Below, one piece after another: positions 1 to 6,647 of a DNA stretch of 15,208 nt. A model generated the notes under the pieces. That model was given only the letters and a program-made list of their open reading frames with translations, made no database searches and had not been told where the DNA came from. How positions within the stretch are numbered: position 1 is the stretch's first letter; every line of letters starts with the position of its first letter. The translations under genes and the position numbers were made by a program. The stretch is from the NCBI GenBank assembly GCA_900553305.1, contig USDI01000034.1, positions 1 through 15,208 on the forward strand, written 5' to 3'. This DNA comes from an uncultured Lachnospiraceae bacterium (lineage in GTDB: Bacteria; Bacillota; Clostridia; Lachnospirales; Lachnospiraceae).

Positions 1-80
1 AGGGACTTCTTTCTGCAGATAAGAAATATCGCAAGCCGGCATTCTATGTATTGCAGCAGTTTTATAAGGAACTGCAGTAA
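1..80 (+). CDS. C-terminal end of a probable glycoside hydrolase (partial)
   Basis: The frame starting at base 3 is open from the window edge to a TAA at 78-80 and encodes 25 residues, including ADKKYRKPAFYVLQQFYKEL. This pattern (a short charged turn, then KPAFYVLQ and a terminal helix) is common at the C-termini of glycoside hydrolases with TIM-barrel catalytic domains, where phrases such as 'KPAYYALK' recur. A strong terminator starts 33 bases after the stop, which supports a real gene end. The family cannot be named from 25 residues; the link to sugar degradation rests on this motif and on the carbohydrate genes downstream. Confidence 0.5.
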   Translation, partial: GLLSADKKYRKPAFYVLQQFYKELQ

Positions 81-112
81 TCTTGCAAATAACTAAATAT
101 TTTATGTGAACT

Positions 113-159
113 AAAAAGCAATTTTTTTCTACAATATGTGGAAAAAAGTTGCTTTTTTT
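113..159 (+). terminator. Long intrinsic terminator, possibly bidirectional
   Basis: Bases 113-129 pair with 141-157 over 17 positions with a single G-T wobble (122 with 148), around an 11-base loop at 130-140. The outer stem is A-rich on the left and T-rich on the right, so the RNA ends in a run of U (153-159), and the mirror arrangement would work on the other strand too. It closes the partial gene ending at base 80 and separates it from the repeat protein. Confidence 0.75.
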
Positions 160-255
160 GAGGATATGTTGTACCATGGTTTACATAAGGAAAATATTAT
201 GAAAACCACTATGGCAAGGTTGATAATGCAACAGGTTACAGGAGGGGTATTTACA

Positions 256-1524
256 ATGAAGAAGCGGACAGGATGGAGAATCTGTCTGGCGGTATGTCTG
301 GCAGCAGCGATGATGCTGACACCGTTTTTGCAGACAGAGGTATATGCAGCAGAAACTGCCAATGTGCAGGGAACAGTTGCATCTGGAACTACAGCAGAGC
401 TTTTGATATTATCCACGAAGGATGGCAGGATGGAGATTAAGATCGACAGCAGTACCGATGTCAGCGAGGCGAGAATTCTTTTGCCGCAAACGAAGCTTTC
501 CGTAGCGATTTCCCATGGATCAGACGGCTACTGGCATGCGACCAAGATTACATATAACGGAGCTGCAGTTGGAATTACCATTGATACTTCGAAGACATCT
601 ACTGTAACCGGAACGATCAGTGACAAGACAAATGGTGATGTGCTTTATGTAGATACAGTACAGGGAGAGATGCAGATTAAATATGACCAGACCACCAACA
701 TCAACGGATGTTCTGTACTGGTTGCCAACAGAAAGTATAATATTACCTGTGCACGTGGTTCGGATGCCTATATGCATGCGATTTCCATTGCGGATGCGTC
801 CAATATGCAGAATAACAACAGTAGCAGCATGGGTGGAACCTATGTGAATGGTACAGTTTCCGGTAAGACAACAGGGGATGTATTGTTCCTTGATACAAAG
901 GATGGAACAATGGAGTTTAAGGTAGACGGAAATGCCGATGCCACGAATGGTAAGTGGAAGACAACAGGAACGAAGCTGACGGTATGGTTTTATCGTGGTA
1001 ACGATGCTTATCTGCATGCGAACCGTGTGGCAGAAGGTACAACAACAGGTGGAAATAACAGCAATACCACAGGTACCGTTACGAACACCTTCACCGGTAC
1101 AATATCAGCCAAAACAACAGAAGGCGTTTTGTTCCTTGATACAAAGGACGGCTCCATGGAATTTAAGATTGACAGTAATGCCAATACCATCAATGGACTG
1201 ATAAATGTTGCGGGAAATAAGATGACTGTTGGAGGATATAACGGAAATGACGGTTATTGGCATGCCTCTACCCTGACCGGAGAACGTGGCAGCAGTTCCG
1301 CATCTGTGAATACCTCTGCAACGATTACCGTAACCGGAACGGTTTCCGGCAAGTCTACGGAAAAGGTATTGTTCCTTGATACTAACGGCGGCACAATGGA
1401 ATTAAAGCTGGATGCTTTAAGAAGCGTCAACAACTGTAAGGTTCTGGTCGTTGGAAAGAAGCTTACCGTAACCTGCGGATCCGGAAATGATGAATATTGG
1501 CACGCTCTGGATATTACTGCATAA
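256..1524 (+). CDS. Secreted protein with five 62-residue repeats, function unknown
   Basis: A 422-residue protein. I chose the ATG at 256 because GGAGGGG at 241-247 sits just before it and the product then starts with a standard signal peptide: MKKR, a hydrophobic stretch at about residues 7-25, and probable cleavage after VYA (29-31). The frame stays open upstream to 136, but that part overlaps the terminator. The mature protein is five tandem units at residues 37-98, 117-178, 197-258, 279-340 and 359-420, each exactly 62 long, joined by 18-20-residue Asn/Ser/Thr/Gly-rich linkers. Each unit opens with a VxGT-like motif, has a VLFLDTKDGTMEFKID-like strand pair and closes with G-[SN]-D-x-Y-x-HA. 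There is no LPXTG motif or transmembrane tail, so it is probably released or bound non-covalently. The strand-rich pattern resembles small OB-like repeat domains such as DUF5666, but I cannot confirm a family. No catalytic motif is visible. Confidence 0.85.
   Translation: MKKRTGWRICLAVCLAAAMMLTPFLQTEVYAAETANVQGTVASGTTAELLILSTKDGRMEIKIDSSTDVSEARILLPQTKLSVAISHGSDGYWHATKITYNGAAVGITIDTSKTSTVTGTISDKTNGDVLYVDTVQGEMQIKYDQTTNINGCSVLVANRKYNITCARGSDAYMHAISIADASNMQNNNSSSMGGTYVNGTVSGKTTGDVLFLDTKDGTMEFKVDGNADATNGKWKTTGTKLTVWFYRGNDAYLHANRVAEGTTTGGNNSNTTGTVTNTFTGTISAKTTEGVLFLDTKDGSMEFKIDSNANTINGLINVAGNKMTVGGYNGNDGYWHASTLTGERGSSSASVNTSATITVTGTVSGKSTEKVLFLDTNGGTMELKLDALRSVNNCKVLVVGKKLTVTCGSGNDEYWHALDITA
364..1515 (+). 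repeat. Five in-frame 186-base repeats within the secreted protein gene
   Basis: Repeat units lie at 364-549, 604-789, 844-1029, 1090-1275 and 1330-1515, with start-to-start steps of 240, 240, 246 and 240 bases. They align without any gap at protein level. Fourteen columns are invariant: G3, T4, L14, T18, G21, M23, K26, D28, K44, G53, D55, Y57, H59 and A60 of the unit. Units 3, 4 and 5 also share an identical 14-base string, TTGTTCCTTGATAC, at 883, 1129 and 1369, which points to more recent duplication or gene conversion among the last three. Confidence 0.9.
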
Positions 1525-1646
1525 AACGATAAAAAGGAAATATAGGATGTGTCAGATTCCCATATCATTATAACAAATAGGAATAGGGATAAATCAATCG
1601 GAAAATTACGAAAGTCCGACATGGTTTGTCCTTATTTTTTCTTGTT

Positions 1647-1675
1647 TTCAATACATTACGGGGATAGAATATAAT
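1647..1675 (+). promoter_or_regulatory. Probable promoter of the carbohydrate cluster
   Basis: A perfect TATAAT -10 box lies at 1670-1675. A weak -35 (TTCAAT, 1647-1652) sits 17 bases upstream in a T-rich stretch. A transcript would start near 1682 and leave a leader of about 25 bases with the ribosome site GGGAGGG at 1694-1700. It is the best promoter match upstream of the glycosidase/isomerase genes. I saw no clear operator or catabolite-response palindrome around it. Confidence 0.5.
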
Positions 1676-1706
1676 TAAATAAAACCGCTCATTGGGAGGG
1701 CAGAAT

Positions 1707-3746
1707 ATGTGGATCAAAGGAAACTACAGACGAAATTTAATGGACATGCATATTGATGACTGGAATCCGGAGTTTCTTTCTAAAATCAATGTGAAGGAGT
1801 ATGTGGAAGCCCTGAAGGATGCAGGCGTTCAGGCTGCAATGGTAAAGGGAAAGCCGCATACCGGACTGTGCTACTATCCGACCAAGGTCGGACGGATGCA
1901 CCGGGGACTTAAGGGGTATGATTTCTTTGGTGATATGGTGAAAACCTGTCATGAAAACGGCATTGCCGTGATTGCATACTTTACGCAGATTTTTGATAAC
2001 TGGGCATATGAAGAGCATCCGTCCTGGAGACTGGTTACGGCAGAGGGAAAGATGATGCGCGAGTACCGCCATGGGGAAGATTTTAAGAGTGGACGCTATG
2101 GAATTGTCTGCCCGAACAATCCGGAGTACCGGGAGTATGTGAAGGCATGCCTTACAGAAATGAACACCATGTATGATTTCGAGGGAATGTTCCTCGACAT
2201 GACCTTTTTCCCTGAGGTGTGCTACTGTGCGAGCTGTCGGGAACGTTACAAGAAGGAGACCGGGAAGGAGCTTCCACGTAAAATTGACTGGAAGGATCCG
2301 GACTGGCTGGATTTCGTATACCGCAGGGATCTGTGGATGGCAGAGTATGCGAATTTCGCAACGGCTTGTGTGAAAGCTATAAAGCCGAATGTAACGATTG
2401 AGCATCAGTTTTCCAGAATTACCGGCGGCTGGGTGGATGGCAGCAGCGAACTGCTGACAGAAGCCATTGATTATTGCGGTGGTGATTATTACGGTGGATT
2501 TTTGCAGCAGACCTTTATTAATAAGTATTACAAAAATGTATCTCCGAATCTTCCGTTCGTATATCATACGTCAAGATGTGATCCGGAGCTTGCTTATCAT
2601 ACCACGACGAAGACCGAGGAAGAGCTGATGCTTCATGTCATCACGGCACTGGTACATAACGGTGCATTCCTGCTTGTGGATGCGATCAACCCGGATGGCT
2701 CGATTGTTCCGGAGGTGTATCACGGACTGATGAAGCGGATTTATGCAAAGACCAGCCCGTATGAGAAATATGTGTCCGGTAATTTCCATCACAATGCAGC
2801 GATCTGGTTTGCAACGCATGCGAAATATAACCCGAATGAAAATTGTGAGGATATGATGCAGAAGAAGATTCATCCGGATCTTTATCTGGACGGACCGGTG
2901 GCAGCAGCATCCATCATGCGTGAAAATAATATTCCGTTCGAAGTCATCGGAACAAAGAACATCGATGCAGAGAATGCCGATGTAATGATTCTGTCTCATG
3001 TGGCAGCGATCCGTAATGAAGAAATGGACAAGATCGAAGCCTATGTGAATCGTGGCGGCAATCTGTATATCAGTGGCCCGGTGGGACATCCGAGACTGCA
3101 GAAGATGCTTGGCATTGAAGTAACCGGAAGAACAGAGCATCAGTTTACTTACATGCGTCCGACGGAGGAAGGAATGGCCATTTTCGAAGGCTTTGGAAGT
3201 CTTACTCCACTCACTGTTCCCATGGCGCAGATGACTGCGGAGATTACAGATCCGGAAGGAGTGACCGTGCTGGCAACCAGAGTGTTGCCTTATACATTGA
3301 CGGATACAGAAGACTTTGCGGCAATCCATTCGAATCCGCCCGGAATCTATACCGATGAACCCTGCGTGATCTGTAAGGACACCGGTAAGGGTAAGATTCT
3401 CTGGTCGGCTGCTCCGATTGAAATGTCACGGCCCTATATGAGCCGTCAGGTGTTTACGAGAATGATCCGGTCGCTTATCGGAGAGATGGTTTATACCTCC
3501 AATGCACCGAAGTTTGTCGAAGTGATTGGATGGGAAAAGGATGGCAGTGATTACTTTGCCGTCATCAATGAACAGGAAGAATCTCCGGTAGTACCGATGC
3601 ACGATATTTATATTGACGTGAAGAAACCCGATAAAAAGGCGGTATTGCTGCCGGAGGAAACAGAGCTTAAGACGGAAGTGCTTGGTGATACGTTACGGAT
3701 TTATCTGCCCAAGGTTGAGATCTTCCAGATGATCAGGCTGGTATAG
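1707..3746 (+). CDS. Putative glycoside hydrolase, GHL6-like barrel plus trimerisation-type domain
   Basis: A 679-residue cytoplasmic protein without a signal peptide. The ATG at 1707 follows GGGAGGG (1694-1700); an in-frame TTG at 1692 lies before that ribosome site and is unlikely. Residues about 1-345 look like a TIM barrel of the 'hypothetical glycosyl hydrolase 6' group, related to GH29/GH42-type enzymes: AGVQAAMVKGKPHTGLCYYP, then GIAVIAYFTQIFDNWA, then FEGMFLDMTFF, where D164 is a candidate nucleophile. A cysteine cluster C172-x-C174-xx-C177 follows at once, like the metal-binding cysteines of GH42. Residues about 390-460 (ADVMILSHVAAI...YVNRGGNLYISG) have the amidotransferase-like fold of beta-galactosidase trimerisation domains, and a strand-rich tail ends the protein. 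Homologues are often labelled alpha-L-fucosidase or beta-galactosidase-like. With fucI downstream a fucoside-like substrate is attractive, but specificity is not shown. It is the first gene of the cluster. Confidence 0.7.
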   Translation: MWIKGNYRRNLMDMHIDDWNPEFLSKINVKEYVEALKDAGVQAAMVKGKPHTGLCYYPTKVGRMHRGLKGYDFFGDMVKTCHENGIAVIAYFTQIFDNWAYEEHPSWRLVTAEGKMMREYRHGEDFKSGRYGIVCPNNPEYREYVKACLTEMNTMYDFEGMFLDMTFFPEVCYCASCRERYKKETGKELPRKIDWKDPDWLDFVYRRDLWMAEYANFATACVKAIKPNVTIEHQFSRITGGWVDGSSELLTEAIDYCGGDYYGGFLQQTFINKYYKNVSPNLPFVYHTSRCDPELAYHTTTKTEEELMLHVITALVHNGAFLLVDAINPDGSIVPEVYHGLMKRIYAKTSPYEKYVSGNFHHNAAIWFATHAKYNPNENCEDMMQKKIHPDLYLDGPVAAASIMRENNIPFEVIGTKNIDAENADVMILSHVAAIRNEEMDKIEAYVNRGGNLYISGPVGHPRLQKMLGIEVTGRTEHQFTYMRPTEEGMAIFEGFGSLTPLTVPMAQMTAEITDPEGVTVLATRVLPYTLTDTEDFAAIHSNPPGIYTDEPCVICKDTGKGKILWSAAPIEMSRPYMSRQVFTRMIRSLIGEMVYTSNAPKFVEVIGWEKDGSDYFAVINEQEESPVVPMHDIYIDVKKPDKKAVLLPEETELKTEVLGDTLRIYLPKVEIFQMIRLV

Positions 3747-3820
3747 GAAACTGGATTCAGAGCGATGCAGGTATCAGATTGTGAAATAATGCAACAGTAA
3801 AAATAGATGCAGGGAGGAAA

Positions 3821-4729
3821 ATGAATAAAATGAAATATGGAATTTATTTTGCATACTGGGAGAAGGAGTGGAATGTCGATCAGAAGAAGTACATTTCCAA
3901 GGTGAAGGATCTGGGCTTTGATATTCTGGAAATCTCCTGTGCGATGCTGAAAAATATCACTAAGGACGAGCTGCTTGAAATGAAAAAGATGGCAGAAGAT
4001 GCGGGAGTTACGCTGACGGCCGGATATGGACCGAATGCGAAAGAGAACCTTGGCAGCAGTGATCCGGAGGTAGTTAAGAATGCGATTGCATTTTATACCG
4101 ATATTCTGAAAAAGCTGGAAATTCTCGATATCCATACGATTGGCGGTGGTATTTATTCCTACTGGCCGGTGGATTATTCCAGGCCGATTGATAAGGCGGG
4201 GGACTGGGCAAGAAGTGTTGCCAATGTGCGTACAGTTGGTAAGATTGCGGGAGAATGCGGCGTGGAATACTGTCTTGAGGTTTTGAACCGTTTTGAAGGA
4301 TATCTGCTTAATACCTGTGCGGAAGCGAAGCAGTTCGTGGAAGAAGTGGACGTTCCGGCAGTGAAGATTATGCTGGATACCTTCCATATGAATATTGAAG
4401 AAGATGATATGGTAGAAGCAATTTTACTGGCAGGTGACCGCCTCGGCCACTTCCATGTCGGTGAAAACAACCGCCGGCTTCCCGGAAAAGGAGGAATGCC
4501 GTGGTATCAGATCGGCAGTGCGCTCCGGGCGATCGGATATGACAGGAATGTCGTTATGGAGCCGTTTGTAAGAAGCGGCGGTGGAGTCGGAAGTGATATT
4601 AAAGTATGGCGTGACTTAAGCAAGGGCGCAGATGAACATAGACTGGATCTTGATGCAGCAGCTTCCGTTGCCTATCTTAGAAATGTATTCAGTGGTCCGA
4701 ATTCAGATTACACAAGTGTACTCAGATAG
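3821..4729 (+). CDS. Ketose 3-epimerase of the D-psicose/D-tagatose 3-epimerase family
   Basis: A 302-residue single TIM barrel of the xylose-isomerase-like superfamily. It closely follows my recollection of the Clostridium cellulolyticum D-psicose 3-epimerase from GIYFAYWEKEW through WPVDYSRPIDKAGDW to VVMEPFVR. The family reaction is reversible, metal-dependent (Mn or Co) inversion at C3 of a free ketose such as D-fructose/D-psicose. The four metal ligands are present as E153, D186, H212 and E247, with E159 and R218 at substrate positions. The start is uncertain: the ATG at 3821 is only 3 bases after AGGGAGG (3811-3817), while the ATG at 3830 is 12 bases away but gives exactly the family numbering (E150, D183, H209, E244) and N-terminus. 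It lies 74 bases after the GHL6-like gene and 65 before fucI, so co-transcription is likely. Its natural substrate could instead be L-ribulose, D-tagatose or a deoxyketose. Confidence 0.85.
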   Translation: MNKMKYGIYFAYWEKEWNVDQKKYISKVKDLGFDILEISCAMLKNITKDELLEMKKMAEDAGVTLTAGYGPNAKENLGSSDPEVVKNAIAFYTDILKKLEILDIHTIGGGIYSYWPVDYSRPIDKAGDWARSVANVRTVGKIAGECGVEYCLEVLNRFEGYLLNTCAEAKQFVEEVDVPAVKIMLDTFHMNIEEDDMVEAILLAGDRLGHFHVGENNRRLPGKGGMPWYQIGSALRAIGYDRNVVMEPFVRSGGGVGSDIKVWRDLSKGADEHRLDLDAAASVAYLRNVFSGPNSDYTSVLR

Positions 4730-4794
4730 AGACACAGAACAAGACTTAACAGATTATCAGTCAATATGTGGAAAAGAGACAAGGAGAGAGCGAT

Positions 4795-6564
4795 ATGAAA
4801 AGTTATCCGGCAATAGGAATTCGTCCCATCGTAGATTCCAGACGTATGGGAATTCGTGATGCACTCGAAGGAAAAGTGCGTGAAATGGCAGAGGCTGCCA
4901 AAAAGCTGATTGAAGAAAATGTATTTTATGCAGACGGAACTCCGATCAGGGTCGTGATTTTCCCGGGAAGCATCGCGGGAGGGGAAGAGGCAGCAAGATG
5001 TGCTTCTTATTTTGAAACGCAGAATGTGGTTGCAACGCTCAGTGTGACCCCGAGCTGGTGTTATCCGTTAGAAACGATTGATATTTCTCCGCTTACCATT
5101 AAGGCAATCTGGGGCTTTAACGGTACGGAGCGTCCGGGAGCCGTTTATCTGGCCTCTGCGCTTGCCGCGCACAATCAGATGAAACTGCCCTGCTATTCCA
5201 TTTACGGAAGAGATGTACAGGATATGGAAGAGAGCGAAATCCCTTCCGATGTACAGGAAAAGATTCTGCGGTTTGCAAGATGTGCGGCTGTAGTCGGACA
5301 GATGAAAAACCGGGCTTATGTGGGAATCGGCGCAGTTTCCATGGGAATTATGGGCTCCTTTATTGATCCGTTGTTTTATATAAAGTATCTGGGCATGCGT
5401 CCGGAATGGGTGGATATGACAGAGATTCTGCGCAGAATGGATTTGGGCATTTACGATGAAGAAAAGTTCAAAGAGGCACTTGCATGGGTAAAGGCACACT
5501 GTAAGGAAGGATATGATCCGAATCCGGACAGCCGTGCACACAGCAGACAGCAGAAGGATGAAGAATGGGAATTCGTCGTAAAGATGACGCTCATTGTGAA
5601 GGATATTATGGAAGGCAATGAGAAGCTTGCTGATAAGGGATTCGTAGAAGAGTCTCTTGGAAGAAATGCATTGTTTGCCGGCTTCCAGGGACAGCGTATG
5701 TGGACGGATTATAAGCCAAATGCGGACTTTACCGAAGCAATTCTGAACTCTACCTTCGACTGGGAAGGCAAGAGAGCACCCTATGTATTTGCAACAGAGA
5801 ATGATAACCTGAACGGACTTTCCATGGTATTCGGAAATCTCCTTACCGGAAAAGCCAGTGGATTTTCAGATGTCAGATGCTACTGGAGCCCGGAGGCTGT
5901 GGAACGGGTGACCGGATGGAAGCCGGAAGGCTCGGCAAAGGAAGGATTTATTCATCTGATTAATTCCGGTTCGACCTGTCTGGATGCAACCGGTAAGAGT
6001 AAGGATGCGCAGGGAAATGCGGTGATGAAGCCATGGTGGGAGATGACAGAGGAAGATATCGCTGCCTGCCTTGAGGCAACAAGCTGGTGTCCGGCAGAGC
6101 TTTGTCAGTTCCGAGGTGGTGGATATTCTTCTCACTTTAAGACCGATGCGGAGATGCCGCTTACGATGGTTCGTGTGAATCTGGTAGAAGGTGTGGGACC
6201 GGTAATGCAGATTGCAGAAGGAAAGAGTATTACGCTGCCGGAAGACGTGCATAAGAAGATTGATGACCGGACCGATCCGACCTGGCCGACGACCTGGTTT
6301 GTACCACGTACGACAGGCGAAGGTGCATTCCGTGATGTATACAGTGTGATGGCGAACTGGGGTGCCAATCATGGAGCCTTTATCCATGGACATATCGGTG
6401 CGGATCTTATTACACTGGCTTCCATGCTTCGCATTCCGGTTGTTATGCACAACGTGGAAGAAGAGAAGATCTTCCGCCCGCATGCATGGGGAAGCTTCGG
6501 AACCAGGGATACCGAAGCTGCGGACATGGCCGCATGCAAGGCTTACGGACCATTGTACGGTTAA
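4795..6564 (+). CDS. fucI: L-fucose isomerase
   Basis: A 589-residue protein that follows E. coli FucI (591 residues) along its whole length, including IGIRPIVDSRRMG, KAIWGFNGTERPGAVYLA, AGFQGQR, SGSTCLD, FRGGGYSS and VYSVMANWGANHG. The enzyme is cytoplasmic, hexameric and Mn-dependent. It interconverts L-fucose and L-fuculose and, as a family property, also accepts D-arabinose and, more weakly, D-altrose or L-galactose, which share C2-C4 configuration. Metal ligands are present as E335 (ATEND), D359 (SDVR) and H526 (GANHG), two residues below the E. coli positions. The start at 4795 has AAGGAG at 4781-4786; an in-frame ATG at 4768 lies upstream of that site. Fuculokinase and fuculose-1-phosphate aldolase are absent from the window, and the immediate upstream neighbour is a ketose 3-epimerase, so the product may not enter the classical fucose route here. 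Confidence 0.95.
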   Translation: MKSYPAIGIRPIVDSRRMGIRDALEGKVREMAEAAKKLIEENVFYADGTPIRVVIFPGSIAGGEEAARCASYFETQNVVATLSVTPSWCYPLETIDISPLTIKAIWGFNGTERPGAVYLASALAAHNQMKLPCYSIYGRDVQDMEESEIPSDVQEKILRFARCAAVVGQMKNRAYVGIGAVSMGIMGSFIDPLFYIKYLGMRPEWVDMTEILRRMDLGIYDEEKFKEALAWVKAHCKEGYDPNPDSRAHSRQQKDEEWEFVVKMTLIVKDIMEGNEKLADKGFVEESLGRNALFAGFQGQRMWTDYKPNADFTEAILNSTFDWEGKRAPYVFATENDNLNGLSMVFGNLLTGKASGFSDVRCYWSPEAVERVTGWKPEGSAKEGFIHLINSGSTCLDATGKSKDAQGNAVMKPWWEMTEEDIAACLEATSWCPAELCQFRGGGYSSHFKTDAEMPLTMVRVNLVEGVGPVMQIAEGKSITLPEDVHKKIDDRTDPTWPTTWFVPRTTGEGAFRDVYSVMANWGANHGAFIHGHIGADLITLASMLRIPVVMHNVEEEKIFRPHAWGSFGTRDTEAADMAACKAYGPLYG

Positions 6565-6579
6565 TTTTCAGAGTATAAT
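6553..6579 (+). promoter_or_regulatory. Possible internal promoter before the GH31 gene
   Basis: TTGTAC (6553-6558) and a perfect TATAAT (6574-6579) straddle the end of fucI, but the spacer is only 15 bases, shorter than the usual 16-18. If used, transcription would begin near 6586, right at the foot of the hairpin at 6588-6611. The GH31 gene may therefore have its own start as well as read-through from fucI. Confidence 0.3.
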
Positions 6580-6587
6580 CTATAACA

Positions 6588-6611
6588 GAGGAGACTGTGA
6601 CAGGTCTCCTC
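6588..6611 (+). promoter_or_regulatory. Perfect inverted repeat between fucI and the GH31 gene
   Basis: GAGGAGAC (6588-6595) and GTCTCCTC (6604-6611) form an uninterrupted 8-base-pair stem around TGTGACAG. Two more pairs (TG with CA) are possible with a one-base bulge. The trailing sequence ATATTCATT is not a proper U-tract, so it is a weak terminator at best. It may stabilise or process the mRNA between cistrons, act as a partial terminator lowering GH31 expression, or be a DNA operator for the possible promoter at 6553-6579. Confidence 0.55.
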
Positions 6612-6647
6612 ATATTCATTAAATGAAAGGCTGGTCAGGATAGAACG

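Noticed and set aside
136..255. Extension of the repeat-protein gene upstream to an ATG at 136
   Set aside because: The added 40 codons run through the terminator hairpin and precede the good ribosome site at 241-247; the ATG at 256 gives a proper signal peptide.
1590..1645. Terminator after the repeat protein gene (TCGGA/TCCGA followed by T-rich sequence)
   Set aside because: The stem is only 5 base pairs with a 12-base loop, and the T run starts about ten bases later; too weak to call.
1737..2567. Long minus-strand open frames opposite the glycosidase, fucI, GH31 and rlmI genes
   Set aside because: They mirror strong coding frames on the + strand, have no ribosome sites and give low-complexity, Cys/His/Ile-rich products unlike real proteins.
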